A stretch of DNA of 64,000 bases from Luteibacter flocculans (GCF_023612255.1 NZ_CP063231.1:3962501-4026500), one strand, 5' to 3'; positions 1 through 9,591 are shown, counted from the stretch's first letter. Numbers and translations: made by a program. The notes: generated by a model not told the origin, from the sequence alone.

Positions 1-1337
1 ACGTCAAGGCCGGTGAATCCATCGAAGCCCTCTCGGCCTTCGCCACGGCCTATGGCTCCGCCGTGCTCCTCGCACACCCCTTCCGCTCACCGCGCTCCAT
101 CGGCGGCTCCTACGTGCGCAATGCCTTCCAAGCCAAGGGTTTCGTCCATAGCGGTCGAACCCTGATGGCCCCCGATGCCGTGTTCGAGAAGCGCTTCATC
201 GCCAAGGGCGTGAGTGCCCCTGCCGGCCCCGCGCCCGCCTCGGGCGTCTACACCATCGGCGTCGATCGCTTCATCCATCAGGGCGGCAAGTTCTATCAGG
301 TGCGCTTCGATTCCAACATCAATGGCTGGCGGTTGACCTACAAAGGCACGCCGGATTCCACCTTCACCGGCCCGGCCATCGAACGCCTCCCCGGCGGGCA
401 ATGGTACTACCGACGCGTCGGATTGCTCGGCGGTATGGACAATGTCTCGATGGATCAGCTCACCACATTGAGCACGACCCTCCGCAATACCGCGACGCTC
501 GCCCCTGAATTGCAGCCGCTATCGCAATACCAGCGAAGCGTGGTGCTGGGCAAACTGCTCGATCAATTGGGCTTCGATGACGCGCTGCAGGTCTCTCGCG
601 CGATGAATGTGCAACCGGCTGCTGTGTATGCATCGCATCTTCATGCCTGGGACGTCGCTGTCGCTGCCGGCCGACAGGCGCCCTTGCAGAATCCGCGCCC
701 AGTCACGCTGCAACCCTCCTCCGGGTCATCGAGTGCAAGCACCAGTAGCGCAAGCCAGGTCCCGGGCCCATCGCGCTCAGTGGGTTCGCCCATTGCCGGC
801 ACACAGACGCAGCTGTGGGAGACGATTGCGACGCGGTTTCACAACGCCCCTGTCCGTGGAAAGGGTTTTTATTGGCCAAAGACCGTCTACGTCTTTATGT
901 CGCGGCGCGAACTCGCCGCAGCGTTCAAACCGCCGGGCCTCGTCATCCCGCAAGCCCAAGTGAACGGCCAGACCATGGGCGTACTCGCATTCAGGGTACC
1001 GAGGTCGTCGCACTACCTGCAGGCTCCTTACGAGGTCAGCCGACAGCCTTCGGTAGCGCAGCTGGGCATCAATACCGAGGCATGGGTACGGATCAGGCTC
1101 GATCCGCTTGGCGCCCGAGTGAGGCAAGGTGGAGGAACACCCCCACAGCTTCTCTTGGTGCCGAGATCGAACAACAACACCTTCGTCCTGCGCCAACAGC
1201 CGCTAGATGGCACAACGTCAGCCGGCGCCGCCGCCAGCGCGGACATGACCTTGCTCCCTGGCGAGTTCACATGGGGGTACACCGACCTGATGTCGACGTC
1301 TGCCCCACCGACCAGTGGCGTATCACTGCCCCGATAG
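1..1337 (+). CDS. Large toxin-like protein, C-terminal part (cut by window edge)
   Basis: The frame (codons in register from base 3) is open at the left edge, so only the last ~444 residues are seen. The GTG at 63 is in-frame but there is no reason to use it as the start. The nucleotides at about 261-434 encode a module (IHQGGKFYQVRFDS ... RVGLLGG) that recurs in the next gene at about 3817-4011. After it come a Ser/Pro/Gly-rich linker and a different C-terminal domain of about 180 residues that I do not recognise. Conserved body plus variable tip is the layout of polymorphic or effector toxins, and the shared module recalls the long dermonecrotic-toxin-like proteins of pseudomonads (from memory of the family). 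Function is inferred. No secretion signal can be judged because the N-terminus is missing. Confidence 0.6.
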   Translation, partial: VKAGESIEALSAFATAYGSAVLLAHPFRSPRSIGGSYVRNAFQAKGFVHSGRTLMAPDAVFEKRFIAKGVSAPAGPAPASGVYTIGVDRFIHQGGKFYQVRFDSNINGWRLTYKGTPDSTFTGPAIERLPGGQWYYRRVGLLGGMDNVSMDQLTTLSTTLRNTATLAPELQPLSQYQRSVVLGKLLDQLGFDDALQVSRAMNVQPAAVYASHLHAWDVAVAAGRQAPLQNPRPVTLQPSSGSSSASTSSASQVPGPSRSVGSPIAGTQTQLWETIATRFHNAPVRGKGFYWPKTVYVFMSRRELAAAFKPPGLVIPQAQVNGQTMGVLAFRVPRSSHYLQAPYEVSRQPSVAQLGINTEAWVRIRLDPLGARVRQGGGTPPQLLLVPRSNNNTFVLRQQPLDGTTSAGAAASADMTLLPGEFTWGYTDLMSTSAPPTSGVSLPR

Positions 1338-1349
1338 GACTGACCCGCG

Positions 1350-1373
1350 GTCGTTGCGCTCCGGCGCAACGAC
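1350..1373 (+). terminator. Perfect 10-bp hairpin after the first toxin gene
   Basis: GTCGTTGCGC and its exact reverse complement GCGCAACGAC are separated by the 4-nt loop TCCG. It lies 13 bases after the stop codon at 1337. No T-run follows, so intrinsic termination is uncertain; it may act as a 3'-end stabiliser. Confidence 0.5.
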
Positions 1374-1457
1374 TCGCTCCGACCCTCTCCGCCTTCACCC
1401 CACGAGCGGCTGGTCCAACCACTGCCGGCCCGCATCGTATTCCCAACGGTAGCTCAT

Positions 1458-4400
1458 ATGGACATGCTTCCCCCGCAGGCGCCCCCTGCCATCACGCAAG
1501 GAACGAACCAGGAGTCGATCGACGCCGTATCTCGGCTGGTCGACACACATGCATGGCTGCTCGATCAGCAGACCGCTGTTCCCGTCACTCCGGAATTGCG
1601 CAGCGCTGACGCGTTGGCGACTTACTTAACCACCTTGGACGCTTTCTGGGCGGCATCGGTGGCGAACGCCGATGGCGGTCCCGATGTGCCGCGATCGGCT
1701 GCTCTGGCGTCACGATTGGCTTCGCTCATGCGGGACGAGGCCGTATTGCGTGTCGCCGATGGCACGCTGACACCCGAGGCCGGCGAACTTGCCCTGCGTT
1801 TTGCGCGTTCGCGTGGCGGCTCGCTGCCTCCCGGTCTGCACGCCGCGGAGTTGCTGCTCGACGGCGCTCCGGACATCGGTGCGGTCGTCGTTACTGATGA
1901 ACGCATGCAGGACCTCGCACTGCTGTTCACGCCGGCGCGCGGGTGGGATGCCTTCGGCTCGCTCGCCGAGCTCCACGAGGAAACCGAGTATCGGGTCAAT
2001 CTCGACATCGCACAGGGTACGCCTCCCCCGGTCGTCCCGGTCGAAGACCGCCACGTGTTCGACGACATCCTGCGAGTGGATTCTCGCGAAATCGTTGGCG
2101 ATCCGTTCGACGCCATGACGGCTCGTCTCCTCGAAGTACAACAGGAACGCCTGCGCAACCTCGTGGCCGATGTCGAAGAGGGCATTGTCGATGCCGGCGG
2201 CGACGGCCAACATGCACTGACCATCCCCCAACTGAGCGAATGGCTCGATACCGCCTCGCTGCTCCGAACACGCAATGCGCGACTTGCCGCGACCCTTCTC
2301 GAAGAGCGGATGGCGTCCGTACCCGTGCATGTGCAGAACGAATGGCTGGACGCCGTAGAGAAGCATCAGGCCGAGTTGGAGAACAGCCAGGGGTTCGATG
2401 AGGATGGGGCGTCCAATCTCGTGACATTGCGCGATTTCGCGCATCGGGCTGTGAAAGCGAGCCTTGCCATAATGGGGCTGTCCCTCGACCCGGACGATGT
2501 GACCATATCTGCATACAAATGGCCGAAGGACGCGTTCTACGTCGAGCAGGACCTGACGAAAGCGACACCTCTGGAAACCGTCTCTCTGACTGATCTGGCC
2601 CTCAAGAACATCAGCATCCTGGACAGTCGATTTCTGGTGGCGACCGGCCCGAACGGGCAGAACCTGTCGCGACCGCTCACGCACGGCGCCATCATGCACC
2701 TGGTTCGCGATCTCGACATAGCGCTGAAGTACCACGATTACCTGCTCGCAACCCTAAAAACCTCGTCCCGAGGCCAGCTCATCCGCGCACGCTCCGTCGA
2801 ACTGCAGCGCGCACGCATGCGTCTCGACCTTGCCGAGGCCCACGTATCTCAGCATCTACCGGACGAGTCCGATCAATTCCTGCCGGATCGTCTGAACCGG
2901 GGCTATAGCTGGGTGAAGGCCATCGTCGATTCGCCTTCGCCGCAACTGCGTGCGCAGGTGGAGCGACACACGATCGTTGCCAGTCAAATCACCTACAACG
3001 GCGCCGTGGTGAATGACGTGCTGATGATAAGCGCGGAGCAGGAGCTTGCCGTGCCCAACGTGGTGTTCTACACGCCTGACGCCCCCGACGGCCTTGCGTT
3101 TCGCGAGTTTCGCTCGCGCGCGGAGGCCAATGCCGCGTTCTCCAACTCCTCGGCCTTCGACGAATATCTTCTGGATCGACTGCCTAACGATGCCGCGGTC
3201 GTGGAGGCGGGCCGGCGAGGCCGCAAGTTCGCGCGAAGCGCCGCTAGCGAACGGTTCCGCTGGGTATTTGCACAGCCGTCGGACTCGCCGTCACGGCCTC
3301 GCAGGGCGTATCTGTTCGGCGAAAGGGCGATCGAAGGAAATGTGTTCGAGGCGCAATACGATGCCGCCCTGTCGGTCATGACGCGGAATATCCAACCCTT
3401 TGCGCGCACGAGTTCCGCGGCGCTCGCCGACGAGTTTCCCGACATTGACGTGGAACGCGTTCAAAGACGGTTCTCCGCATTCATAGGAAGACCGTTCAAT
3501 GCCGCCTGGCGAGGCTATGACAGGATCAAAGAGGGCGACTACTCAGAAGGCTTCCTCGAATTCACCGAAGCCTACGTCGCCGCGCTCGACTACGTTCCTA
3601 TTCCCGCACTCAAGTCATTGCCCGCACTCAATTCATTGTCCGCACTCAAGTCACTTCCCGCGCTCAAGTCATTGAAGGGCCCCGCGATCATGGTGCGCAC
3701 CGCGAACCAGTCACGGAACGTGAGCGCGACCGGCAAGCGGCTTCGCGATGCGGATACGGTATTCCCCGCCGCCTATCGTTCGACGGCCGATGCATCGAAG
3801 GCGCACTCGGTGGAACGCGGCATCCATTACATCGATGGGAAGCCCTATATCCAACAGAATCGCGAGATGTACGCTGCGCGCTTCGATAGCGCCAACGGGA
3901 CGTGGCGAATTATGCGGCCTGGTGCCCCGATCACTGCGTATGCCATCCCTGTCGTCAGGGATTCGAGCGGTATCTGGCGCTTCAACCGCAACGTGGGTCT
4001 GCTCGGTGGGAGCCCATCCGCCCGGCCGCCGGACCTATCCGCGATCCTGCGCAAGACCACGCGGCACGATCCCACCACGCGCGGCATGACGGGCCAGCAA
4101 CTCGCGACCATGGAGCGGCAACTGATCCAGAAGACAGGCAGTTACGAGGGGGCGCAGGCGCTGGCCCTGCGGCGCTCGCAGCTGCTTCCGATGCGCGAAA
4201 GCGAAAGCGGATACTGGAAAGCCGCCAGCGACGCTGCCCGGACCACCACCACGGCCCGACCGGCCGCATCGCGTTCGATGCAAGCGGCTCTGCCTGGACG
4301 CCTCCCTGGCCGCACCCACGACCTCATCCCGGTCGATCGCTCCCTTTGGCCCGCGACGGTTCGCCACTTCACACGAGCGGATTCCCTCGCCAGCATCCGG

Positions 4401-4775
4401 ACGGACTATTTCCTGAATCAATCGCTCAGGCGTCGCAACTATCCTGCCGGCGTCTACGTGACCACGATGGACCCCGCGACCGCCACCCGGGAGCAGATTG
4501 CCCGCGCCATATCGGGCCACAACCGGTGGCGGAGAGGCGGCAATTTTCAGAAGAAAATGGACACCTGGCTGGAACTCGACACCAGCAAATTGCCCCCAGG
4601 AACCACGATCTACAGAGTCTCCAACACAGCCGAGGGTACTTATGTGGTTCGGCCGCCGACGCTGACATCGGGTGCGCACGCTGCGAAGACCGGCGGACCT
4701 GTGCTACCCGCCCTTAATGTCCGTGGTGCGATTACCTCCACAAGACAGTGGAGCAGCAGGCCGGCACTCGATTAG
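1458..4775 (+). CDS. Large toxin-like protein with C-terminal HYD1-like ADP-ribosyltransferase domain
   Basis: 1105 residues, ATG start. Long helical N-terminal body resembling dermonecrotic-toxin-type (DUF6543-like) effectors of pseudomonads, then a four-fold KSLPAL-type repeat near residues 716-740, then the IHYIDGKPY ... NVGLLGG module shared with the upstream gene. The C-terminus from about residue 965 reads RHFTRADSL (His970), then AGVYVTTMDPATATREQIA, then a WLELDTSKLP strand. This order (H-[YF]-[DT], G-V-Y-[LV]-T-x-x-D-P, then an E-[IL]-D strand) fits HYD1-type ADP-ribosyltransferase toxin tips. No N-terminal signal peptide is visible, so export would need a dedicated secretion system. 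The downstream gene is an unrelated aminopeptidase and there is no small immunity-like gene. The ADP-ribosylation role is inference from motif. Confidence 0.6.
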   Translation: MDMLPPQAPPAITQGTNQESIDAVSRLVDTHAWLLDQQTAVPVTPELRSADALATYLTTLDAFWAASVANADGGPDVPRSAALASRLASLMRDEAVLRVADGTLTPEAGELALRFARSRGGSLPPGLHAAELLLDGAPDIGAVVVTDERMQDLALLFTPARGWDAFGSLAELHEETEYRVNLDIAQGTPPPVVPVEDRHVFDDILRVDSREIVGDPFDAMTARLLEVQQERLRNLVADVEEGIVDAGGDGQHALTIPQLSEWLDTASLLRTRNARLAATLLEERMASVPVHVQNEWLDAVEKHQAELENSQGFDEDGASNLVTLRDFAHRAVKASLAIMGLSLDPDDVTISAYKWPKDAFYVEQDLTKATPLETVSLTDLALKNISILDSRFLVATGPNGQNLSRPLTHGAIMHLVRDLDIALKYHDYLLATLKTSSRGQLIRARSVELQRARMRLDLAEAHVSQHLPDESDQFLPDRLNRGYSWVKAIVDSPSPQLRAQVERHTIVASQITYNGAVVNDVLMISAEQELAVPNVVFYTPDAPDGLAFREFRSRAEANAAFSNSSAFDEYLLDRLPNDAAVVEAGRRGRKFARSAASERFRWVFAQPSDSPSRPRRAYLFGERAIEGNVFEAQYDAALSVMTRNIQPFARTSSAALADEFPDIDVERVQRRFSAFIGRPFNAAWRGYDRIKEGDYSEGFLEFTEAYVAALDYVPIPALKSLPALNSLSALKSLPALKSLKGPAIMVRTANQSRNVSATGKRLRDADTVFPAAYRSTADASKAHSVERGIHYIDGKPYIQQNREMYAARFDSANGTWRIMRPGAPITAYAIPVVRDSSGIWRFNRNVGLLGGSPSARPPDLSAILRKTTRHDPTTRGMTGQQLATMERQLIQKTGSYEGAQALALRRSQLLPMRESESGYWKAASDAARTTTTARPAASRSMQAALPGRLPGRTHDLIPVDRSLWPATVRHFTRADSLASIRTDYFLNQSLRRRNYPAGVYVTTMDPATATREQIARAISGHNRWRRGGNFQKKMDTWLELDTSKLPPGTTIYRVSNTAEGTYVVRPPTLTSGAHAAKTGGPVLPALNVRGAITSTRQWSSRPALD
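3603..3674 (+). repeat. Four tandem 18-bp repeats inside the toxin gene
   Basis: Units begin at 3603, 3621, 3639 and 3657 and follow the pattern CCCGCACTCAAGTCATTG with one to three changes. They encode a PALKSL-like hexapeptide four times. The length is in-frame, so copy number could vary without a frameshift. They sit between the helical body and the conserved VGLLGG module, as a linker would. Confidence 0.85.
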
Positions 4776-4850
4776 GGACTCGTGAGGGAGCTTGGAGGGC
4801 GGCACGGCGATGGCATACTGGGCCTTTCTCAACCCGGATGATCCCCTGCG

Positions 4851-6701
4851 ATGCGTCTGCTTCCCGTGTTTGCCCTCACCATGGCGTTCCCCGTCGTGGC
4901 CTTCGCCGCCGATCCCCACTCCTATGCTCAGCCGGAGGCGGTCCGCGTCACTCACCTGGACCTCGACCTCAAACTGGACTTCGGCAAGCGCGAACTGGCA
5001 GGCAACGCCACCCTCAAGCTCGACTGGAAGGATTCGCACGCAAAAGATCTTGTGCTCGACACACGCGATCTGAAGATCGCACGCGTGGAGTCGCTCGACA
5101 CCTCGGGCAAGGCGTCTCCGCTGAAGTTCGCACTGGCGCCGCGCGACAAGGAACTGGGCTCCAAACTGACCATTGAAGCCCCTGCGCATCCGGCCAGCGT
5201 ACGCATTACCTACGCCACCGTGCCGGAAGCCTCCGGACTGCAATGGCTCACGCCGGAGCAGACGGCGGACAAGAAGCAACCCTTCATGTTCTCGCAGTCC
5301 GAATCGATCCATGCGCGTTCGTGGGTGCCGCTGCAGGATTCCCCCGCCATTCGCTTCACCTACGATGCGCACGTCAGCGCGCCGAAGGACGTACGCGTCG
5401 TGATGAGCGCCATCAACGATGCGAAGCATCCGCTCAATGGCGACTTCACCTTCGACCAACCCCATCCGATTCCGTCCTACCTTCTGGCGATCGCTGCCGG
5501 CGATCTGGCGGTGAAGGAAACCGGCCCGCGCAGCGCGGTGTATGCCGAACCGAGCGTCGTCGGCAAGGCGGCCCACGAGTTCGAGGACACCGAGAAGCTG
5601 ATCGCCACGACCGAGCAGCTTTATGGCCCGTACGCCTGGGGTCGCTACGACATCCTGGTGTTGCCGCCCTCGTTCCCGTTCGGCGGCATGGAAAACCCGA
5701 ACATGACTTTTGCGACGCCGACCGTGTTGGTGGGCGACAAGAGTCTTGTGTCGCTGGTGTCGCACGAGCTGGCGCATTCCTGGTCGGGTAATCTCGTGAC
5801 CAGCGCGGCATGGCGCGACATCTGGTTGAACGAGGGCTTTACCACCTACGTGCAGGGCCGCATCACGGAAGCGGTCTACGGCAAGCCGCTCGCCGACGAG
5901 GAAGCGCTGCTTTCGGCGCGCGAACTGCAGAAGACCATCGGCGATATGCCCGCCAATTCGCAAAAACTCACGCCCGATCCGCGTGGTGTCAGCGCGGACG
6001 ATGCGTTGTCCGCCGTGGCATACGACAAGGGCTCCTGGTTTCTGCGTACGCTCGAGCAGCGCTTCGGTCGCGAGAACTTCGACGCCTATCTGAAAGGCTA
6101 CTTCGCGCACTTCGCCTTTCAGAGCATCGACACCGACACGATGTTCGCGTACCTGAAGGCCAATCTGCTCGACAAGTATCCGGGCAAGATGAGCGAGGCC
6201 GAGGCGCGCGCGTGGATCTGGCAGCCCGGCATCCCGAAGGACGCGCCGCTGCCGTCTTCGCCACGCTTCGATAGCATCGATCACCAGCGCGACGACTTCC
6301 TTGCCGGCAAGCTCTCCGCCGACAAGCTGGATGCCAAGACCTGGAACACCCAGGAATGGATGTACTTCCTCGATCGCCTGCCGGACGTCACGCCGCTGGC
6401 AAAGATCAAGGAGATCGATACGGCCTGGCATCTCACCGGCACCCCGAACGCTGAGATCGGCATGCGCTGGTACGCCCATGCGATCGCAGCGGGCGACAAG
6501 GATGTCTGGACGGCTGCTGCCGAACACATGACGCGGATTGGTCGCCTGTATCTGACGACCCCCGTCTATCGCGCGTTCGCCCGCACGCCTGAAGGCCTGG
6601 CTTTCGCCAAGGCGACCTACGCCAAGGCGAAGAGCGGTTACCACCCCATGACTCAGCAGGCCGTGGAACGCATCCTCGCCGGCACGCCCAAGAAGAAATA
6701 A
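4851..6701 (+). CDS. M1 family zinc aminopeptidase (leukotriene A4 hydrolase-like)
   Basis: 616 residues with a clear signal peptide (hydrophobic residues 2-18, then AFA). The M1 exopeptidase motif GGMENP is at 278-283 and the zinc site HELAH at 305-309, with the third ligand Glu328 in LNEGF, exactly the HExxH-x18-E spacing. Length and the C-terminal helical (ARM-like) part fit the LTA4H/aminopeptidase-B branch rather than the longer PepN type. It probably removes N-terminal residues from peptides in the periplasm. It is transcribed alone: a strong terminator hairpin follows, and the toxin gene upstream is unrelated. The physiological substrate cannot be read from sequence. Confidence 0.92.
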   Translation: MRLLPVFALTMAFPVVAFAADPHSYAQPEAVRVTHLDLDLKLDFGKRELAGNATLKLDWKDSHAKDLVLDTRDLKIARVESLDTSGKASPLKFALAPRDKELGSKLTIEAPAHPASVRITYATVPEASGLQWLTPEQTADKKQPFMFSQSESIHARSWVPLQDSPAIRFTYDAHVSAPKDVRVVMSAINDAKHPLNGDFTFDQPHPIPSYLLAIAAGDLAVKETGPRSAVYAEPSVVGKAAHEFEDTEKLIATTEQLYGPYAWGRYDILVLPPSFPFGGMENPNMTFATPTVLVGDKSLVSLVSHELAHSWSGNLVTSAAWRDIWLNEGFTTYVQGRITEAVYGKPLADEEALLSARELQKTIGDMPANSQKLTPDPRGVSADDALSAVAYDKGSWFLRTLEQRFGRENFDAYLKGYFAHFAFQSIDTDTMFAYLKANLLDKYPGKMSEAEARAWIWQPGIPKDAPLPSSPRFDSIDHQRDDFLAGKLSADKLDAKTWNTQEWMYFLDRLPDVTPLAKIKEIDTAWHLTGTPNAEIGMRWYAHAIAAGDKDVWTAAAEHMTRIGRLYLTTPVYRAFARTPEGLAFAKATYAKAKSGYHPMTQQAVERILAGTPKKK

Positions 6702-6749
6702 CGCAGTCTGCGGCAACGCCGCCGCGAAAGAACGCTTGCATCCCACCGC

Positions 6750-6774
6750 GACGCCCCGCATCTTGCGGGGCGTC
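6750..6774 (+). terminator. Intrinsic terminator after the M1 aminopeptidase gene
   Basis: A perfect 11-bp stem GACGCCCCGCA / TGCGGGGCGTC with a 3-nt TCT loop, followed by CTTCC. It lies 48 bases after the stop codon and before the next start at 6797. The T-run is weak. Confidence 0.75.
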
Positions 6775-6796
6775 CTTCCGCCCAGGCTCCGTCCCC

Positions 6797-7795
6797 ATGG
6801 CCAATACCCCATCCCCCGTCACCTCGACCACTCGGCCACTCTGGCAGCGGCTGCTGTTGCGTCGATTGAAGTTTCTCGTGGTGGTGGTGCTCGTGCTGGG
6901 AGTCGGCGCGGGCCTGGTCTATCTCTTCACACCCTCCCTGCTGCTCAAGGCGGATGCCGCGCGCCTCGCGATGTCGGCGCACGTGCAGAAGAAAACGATG
7001 ATCGCGGGGGATACCACGTGGTCGTATTACGAGGGCGGCGACGGCCCGACCATCGTGCTGTTGCACGGCTTCGCGGCGAACAAGGAAGTCTGGCTGGAGA
7101 CAGCCAAGGGCCTGACCGATCATTTCCATGTGGTGATCCCGGATCTCGCTGGCTGGGGCGAGTCATCGCGCAACGACAACGGCGACTACGGCATCCCCGC
7201 CCAGGCGACGCGCCTGGAGGCCTTCGTTGCTGCCGTCGGGGCCCAGCGTTTCATGCTGGTCGGTCATTCGATGGGGGGCGCGATAGCAGGCGTCTACGCC
7301 GAGCAACATCCGGAGCGCGTCGCCAGCCTGATGCTGGTCAGCTCAGCGGGACTCAGCTTCAAGGAAAACGACTTCGTGCGTGACGTGAAAGCCGGTCGCG
7401 ATCCGTTTCTTCTCCACGACCGGGCCGATCTCGATGCGCTGCTCTCGCGCATCTACCTCACGCCGCCGTCCATCCCGGGCCGCCTGAAAGATGCACTCGT
7501 CGAGCGCAACGAGAAGGACCATGCGTTCATCGAGCACACGTTCGCGGAACTGACCCAGCCCGCACAGGCCTATGCGCTCGATCCGGTGATCGGGAAGCTC
7601 GCCATGCCCGTGCTGGGCCTGTGGTGCCGCGAGGACAAGATCATCGACGAGTCCGCGCTCGACACCCTGCGTAACGGCCTCAAGAGCTCGCCCTCCATCG
7701 GCGCCACGGTGCTCAACGGCTGCAACCACATGCCGATGCTGGAAAAGCCGGACGAAACGGCGCGGATCATCACCAGCTTCGCATTGGCGCACTGA
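6797..7795 (+). CDS. Membrane-anchored alpha/beta hydrolase
   Basis: 332 residues. A basic N-terminus is followed by one hydrophobic segment (about residues 30-52, VVVVLVLGVGAGLVYL), consistent with a signal anchor that places the enzyme outside the inner membrane. The oxyanion-hole motif HGFAANK is followed by the nucleophile elbow GHSMGG with Ser158, a likely acid Asp280 (CREDK) and catalytic His311 (CNHMP). This is a standard alpha/beta-hydrolase triad of the lipase/esterase type. It has its own short leader after a terminator, so it is probably monocistronic. The exact substrate (lipid ester or polyester) is unknown. Confidence 0.85.
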   Translation: MANTPSPVTSTTRPLWQRLLLRRLKFLVVVVLVLGVGAGLVYLFTPSLLLKADAARLAMSAHVQKKTMIAGDTTWSYYEGGDGPTIVLLHGFAANKEVWLETAKGLTDHFHVVIPDLAGWGESSRNDNGDYGIPAQATRLEAFVAAVGAQRFMLVGHSMGGAIAGVYAEQHPERVASLMLVSSAGLSFKENDFVRDVKAGRDPFLLHDRADLDALLSRIYLTPPSIPGRLKDALVERNEKDHAFIEHTFAELTQPAQAYALDPVIGKLAMPVLGLWCREDKIIDESALDTLRNGLKSSPSIGATVLNGCNHMPMLEKPDETARIITSFALAH

Positions 7796-7814
7796 GGCTG
7801 CCGCGTTAGCGCGG

Positions 7815-8582
7815 TCAGTCGGCGACATCGGCAATCAGGCGATCCAATTGTCGCTTCAATGCGCTGCCGTTGGTCCGCAGCCAGGCACGCTGTTCCTTGT
7901 AGTCAGGCGAGAGCGCTTCCACCCAGTGCCAGAACTTCGGCGAGTGATTGCGCACCTTGAGGTGACACAACTCGTGCACCAGCACATAGCGAAGCGCCGC
8001 GGGCGGCGCCAGCGCGAGCGCAAGGTCAAGGTTGATCCTGTCGCGCGTGTCGAGGCTTCCCCACAGGCTCTTCAAGGGTCGAATGCGTAACGCGGTGGGC
8101 GCGGCGCTGATCTGCGGAATGTAGGCCGGCAGCCAGCGTGATACGTCACGACGGATCTGCATCTCGAAATGCGTGGCAAGCAGCCCACGCGCGACGAGCA
8201 GGGCACGGGTATGCGGCCGGGGAATCTGCAGCACGATCTGGCCCGGCTCTTGCTCGACGCGGGGATACGGTCCTTCCGCCCAGTCGAGCACGACGTCCTC
8301 GCCGCGGAACGGAAACGTGGTCGGCACACCGACGCGCAACGGCGGCAGCGGTTCGGCATCGAGGTTGAATTCGCCGAGCTTCTGCTCGAGCCAATCGACG
8401 TGATGACGGAGGAAGGCCGTCATCTGCGCCACGTGCGTACCGTTGGGATAGGTAAGCCGGGCGCCCTTGGGCGTGACCGTCAGGCGCAAACGACGAGCGC
8501 GTGGATGCGCCGCTTTCAGCACACGGATAGTGCTGCCCCCTGGGGCAGTCAGTTCAAGCCACTCACCGTCTTCCGATGCCAT
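7815..8582 (-). CDS. YgjP-like (DUF45/M48-like) metal-dependent hydrolase
   Basis: 255 residues. The C-terminal half carries the zinc-protease signature HELCH at 203-207, followed by LKVRNHSPKFW, which matches the YgjP/DUF45 branch of SprT-like and M48-like metallopeptidases. The N-terminal half is a beta-rich region (RRLRLTVTPKGARLTYP) typical of the same family. No signal peptide is seen, so it is probably cytoplasmic. Family members are often annotated as M48 metallopeptidases but their substrates are not established. It is co-directional with the rdgC-aspartate aminotransferase group, 67 bases away. Confidence 0.85.
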   Translation of the reverse strand: MASEDGEWLELTAPGGSTIRVLKAAHPRARRLRLTVTPKGARLTYPNGTHVAQMTAFLRHHVDWLEQKLGEFNLDAEPLPPLRVGVPTTFPFRGEDVVLDWAEGPYPRVEQEPGQIVLQIPRPHTRALLVARGLLATHFEMQIRRDVSRWLPAYIPQISAAPTALRIRPLKSLWGSLDTRDRINLDLALALAPPAALRYVLVHELCHLKVRNHSPKFWHWVEALSPDYKEQRAWLRTNGSALKRQLDRLIADVAD

Positions 8583-8649
8583 GTCGCGATTCTCTTGCTG
8601 ATCCCGACGAACATCCCACGAACGCGTGTCACGCCTTGCGACTGTCGCC

Positions 8650-9558
8650 TCACTCCGGCCGGGGCAGCTTGAACCACTCTTCCAGCTTGCTCAGCAGGCG
8701 ACCGTATTCCAGGGTCATCAAGGCGAAATTGGCGTCCATCTCGGCCGCCGCCGATTCGGGGCTGTCTGCCTGTTCATCGAGCACGACGTCCGTGAACTTG
8801 ATTTTACGCAGGATCAGGTCTTCGCCAAGTACAAAGGAAATGCGGTCGTCGAAGACCAGACCCAACTGAAAGACCTGTTTACCCGTGCGCAGGTGCTCCC
8901 GAATCTCATCGGTATCGAGATCTTGCCGACGGCACCGGGCAATGGCGCCGGTGGCTGTGGCAGGGTCGCGCAGTTCGCACTCGTCCCCCAAGGCCAGGCC
9001 GGCCGGCAACTCGCCCGTCGCCACCCAGTGAGTCATCAGCACCCGGGGCGACTCCTCCGGCGCCAGCGGCACCGCGGGGAAGCTGCCAAGGGCCTCGCGA
9101 ATCTGGCTCAGGGTGTTTTCGGCCGACTTGCGGCTGGACGTATCCAGCACGAGCCAGCCGGCTTTCTTGTCTGCATAGGCTTTCATGCGCGAGCTGCGCA
9201 CGAAGGCGCGCGGCAGCAGCTCGTTCATGACATCGTCCTTGATCTTCTTGCGCTCGCGCCCACTGATCTTGCGTCCTTCCTCCTCGGCGATCTTCTGCAC
9301 GCGGTTGGCCAGCTCGTCGTTCACCACGGCGGCCGGCAGGAGCTTATCTTCGCTGCCCACCGTGACCATCGTATGGCGACCCACGCTATGCGTGAGCGCT
9401 TCCTCGTTGCGACCGAGCGGCGAGACGAAGCCGCGTGTGGACATCTCCATCGGACCGACCGGCCGCAGCCGGTGCTCGGGCAGCGCCTCGTCGAGGCGTT
9501 CCAGGTCGGCGGCGACAGGCTCGGAAAAACGGAACAGCGTCAGATTGCGAAAGAACAT
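8650..9558 (-). CDS. rdgC: Recombination-associated protein RdgC
   Basis: 302 residues from the ATG at 9558. The N-terminus MFFRNLTLFRF matches the RdgC family, whose E. coli member is about 303 residues. An in-frame ATG 11 codons upstream (9591) overlaps the hairpin downstream of the aminotransferase gene and gives a non-homologous extension, so I reject it. RdgC forms a ring-shaped dimer around DNA and restrains RecA loading. The conserved block WVLDTSSRKSAE-like near the middle and LEYGRLLSKLEEWFKLP at the C-terminus are family-typical. Confidence 0.93.
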   Translation of the reverse strand: MFFRNLTLFRFSEPVAADLERLDEALPEHRLRPVGPMEMSTRGFVSPLGRNEEALTHSVGRHTMVTVGSEDKLLPAAVVNDELANRVQKIAEEEGRKISGRERKKIKDDVMNELLPRAFVRSSRMKAYADKKAGWLVLDTSSRKSAENTLSQIREALGSFPAVPLAPEESPRVLMTHWVATGELPAGLALGDECELRDPATATGAIARCRRQDLDTDEIREHLRTGKQVFQLGLVFDDRISFVLGEDLILRKIKFTDVVLDEQADSPESAAAEMDANFALMTLEYGRLLSKLEEWFKLPRPE

Positions 9559-9591
9559 GGATCGACAAATCTCGTGCGAAGGAGAAGCCAT

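Noticed and set aside
4704-6812. A 702-codon open frame on the minus strand opposite the M1 aminopeptidase
   Set aside because: Antisense shadow of an unambiguous HExxH enzyme gene.
9559-9591. Upstream start for RdgC giving 11 extra residues
   Set aside because: The extension lacks family similarity and overlaps the hairpin after the aminotransferase gene; the homologous start is at 9558.
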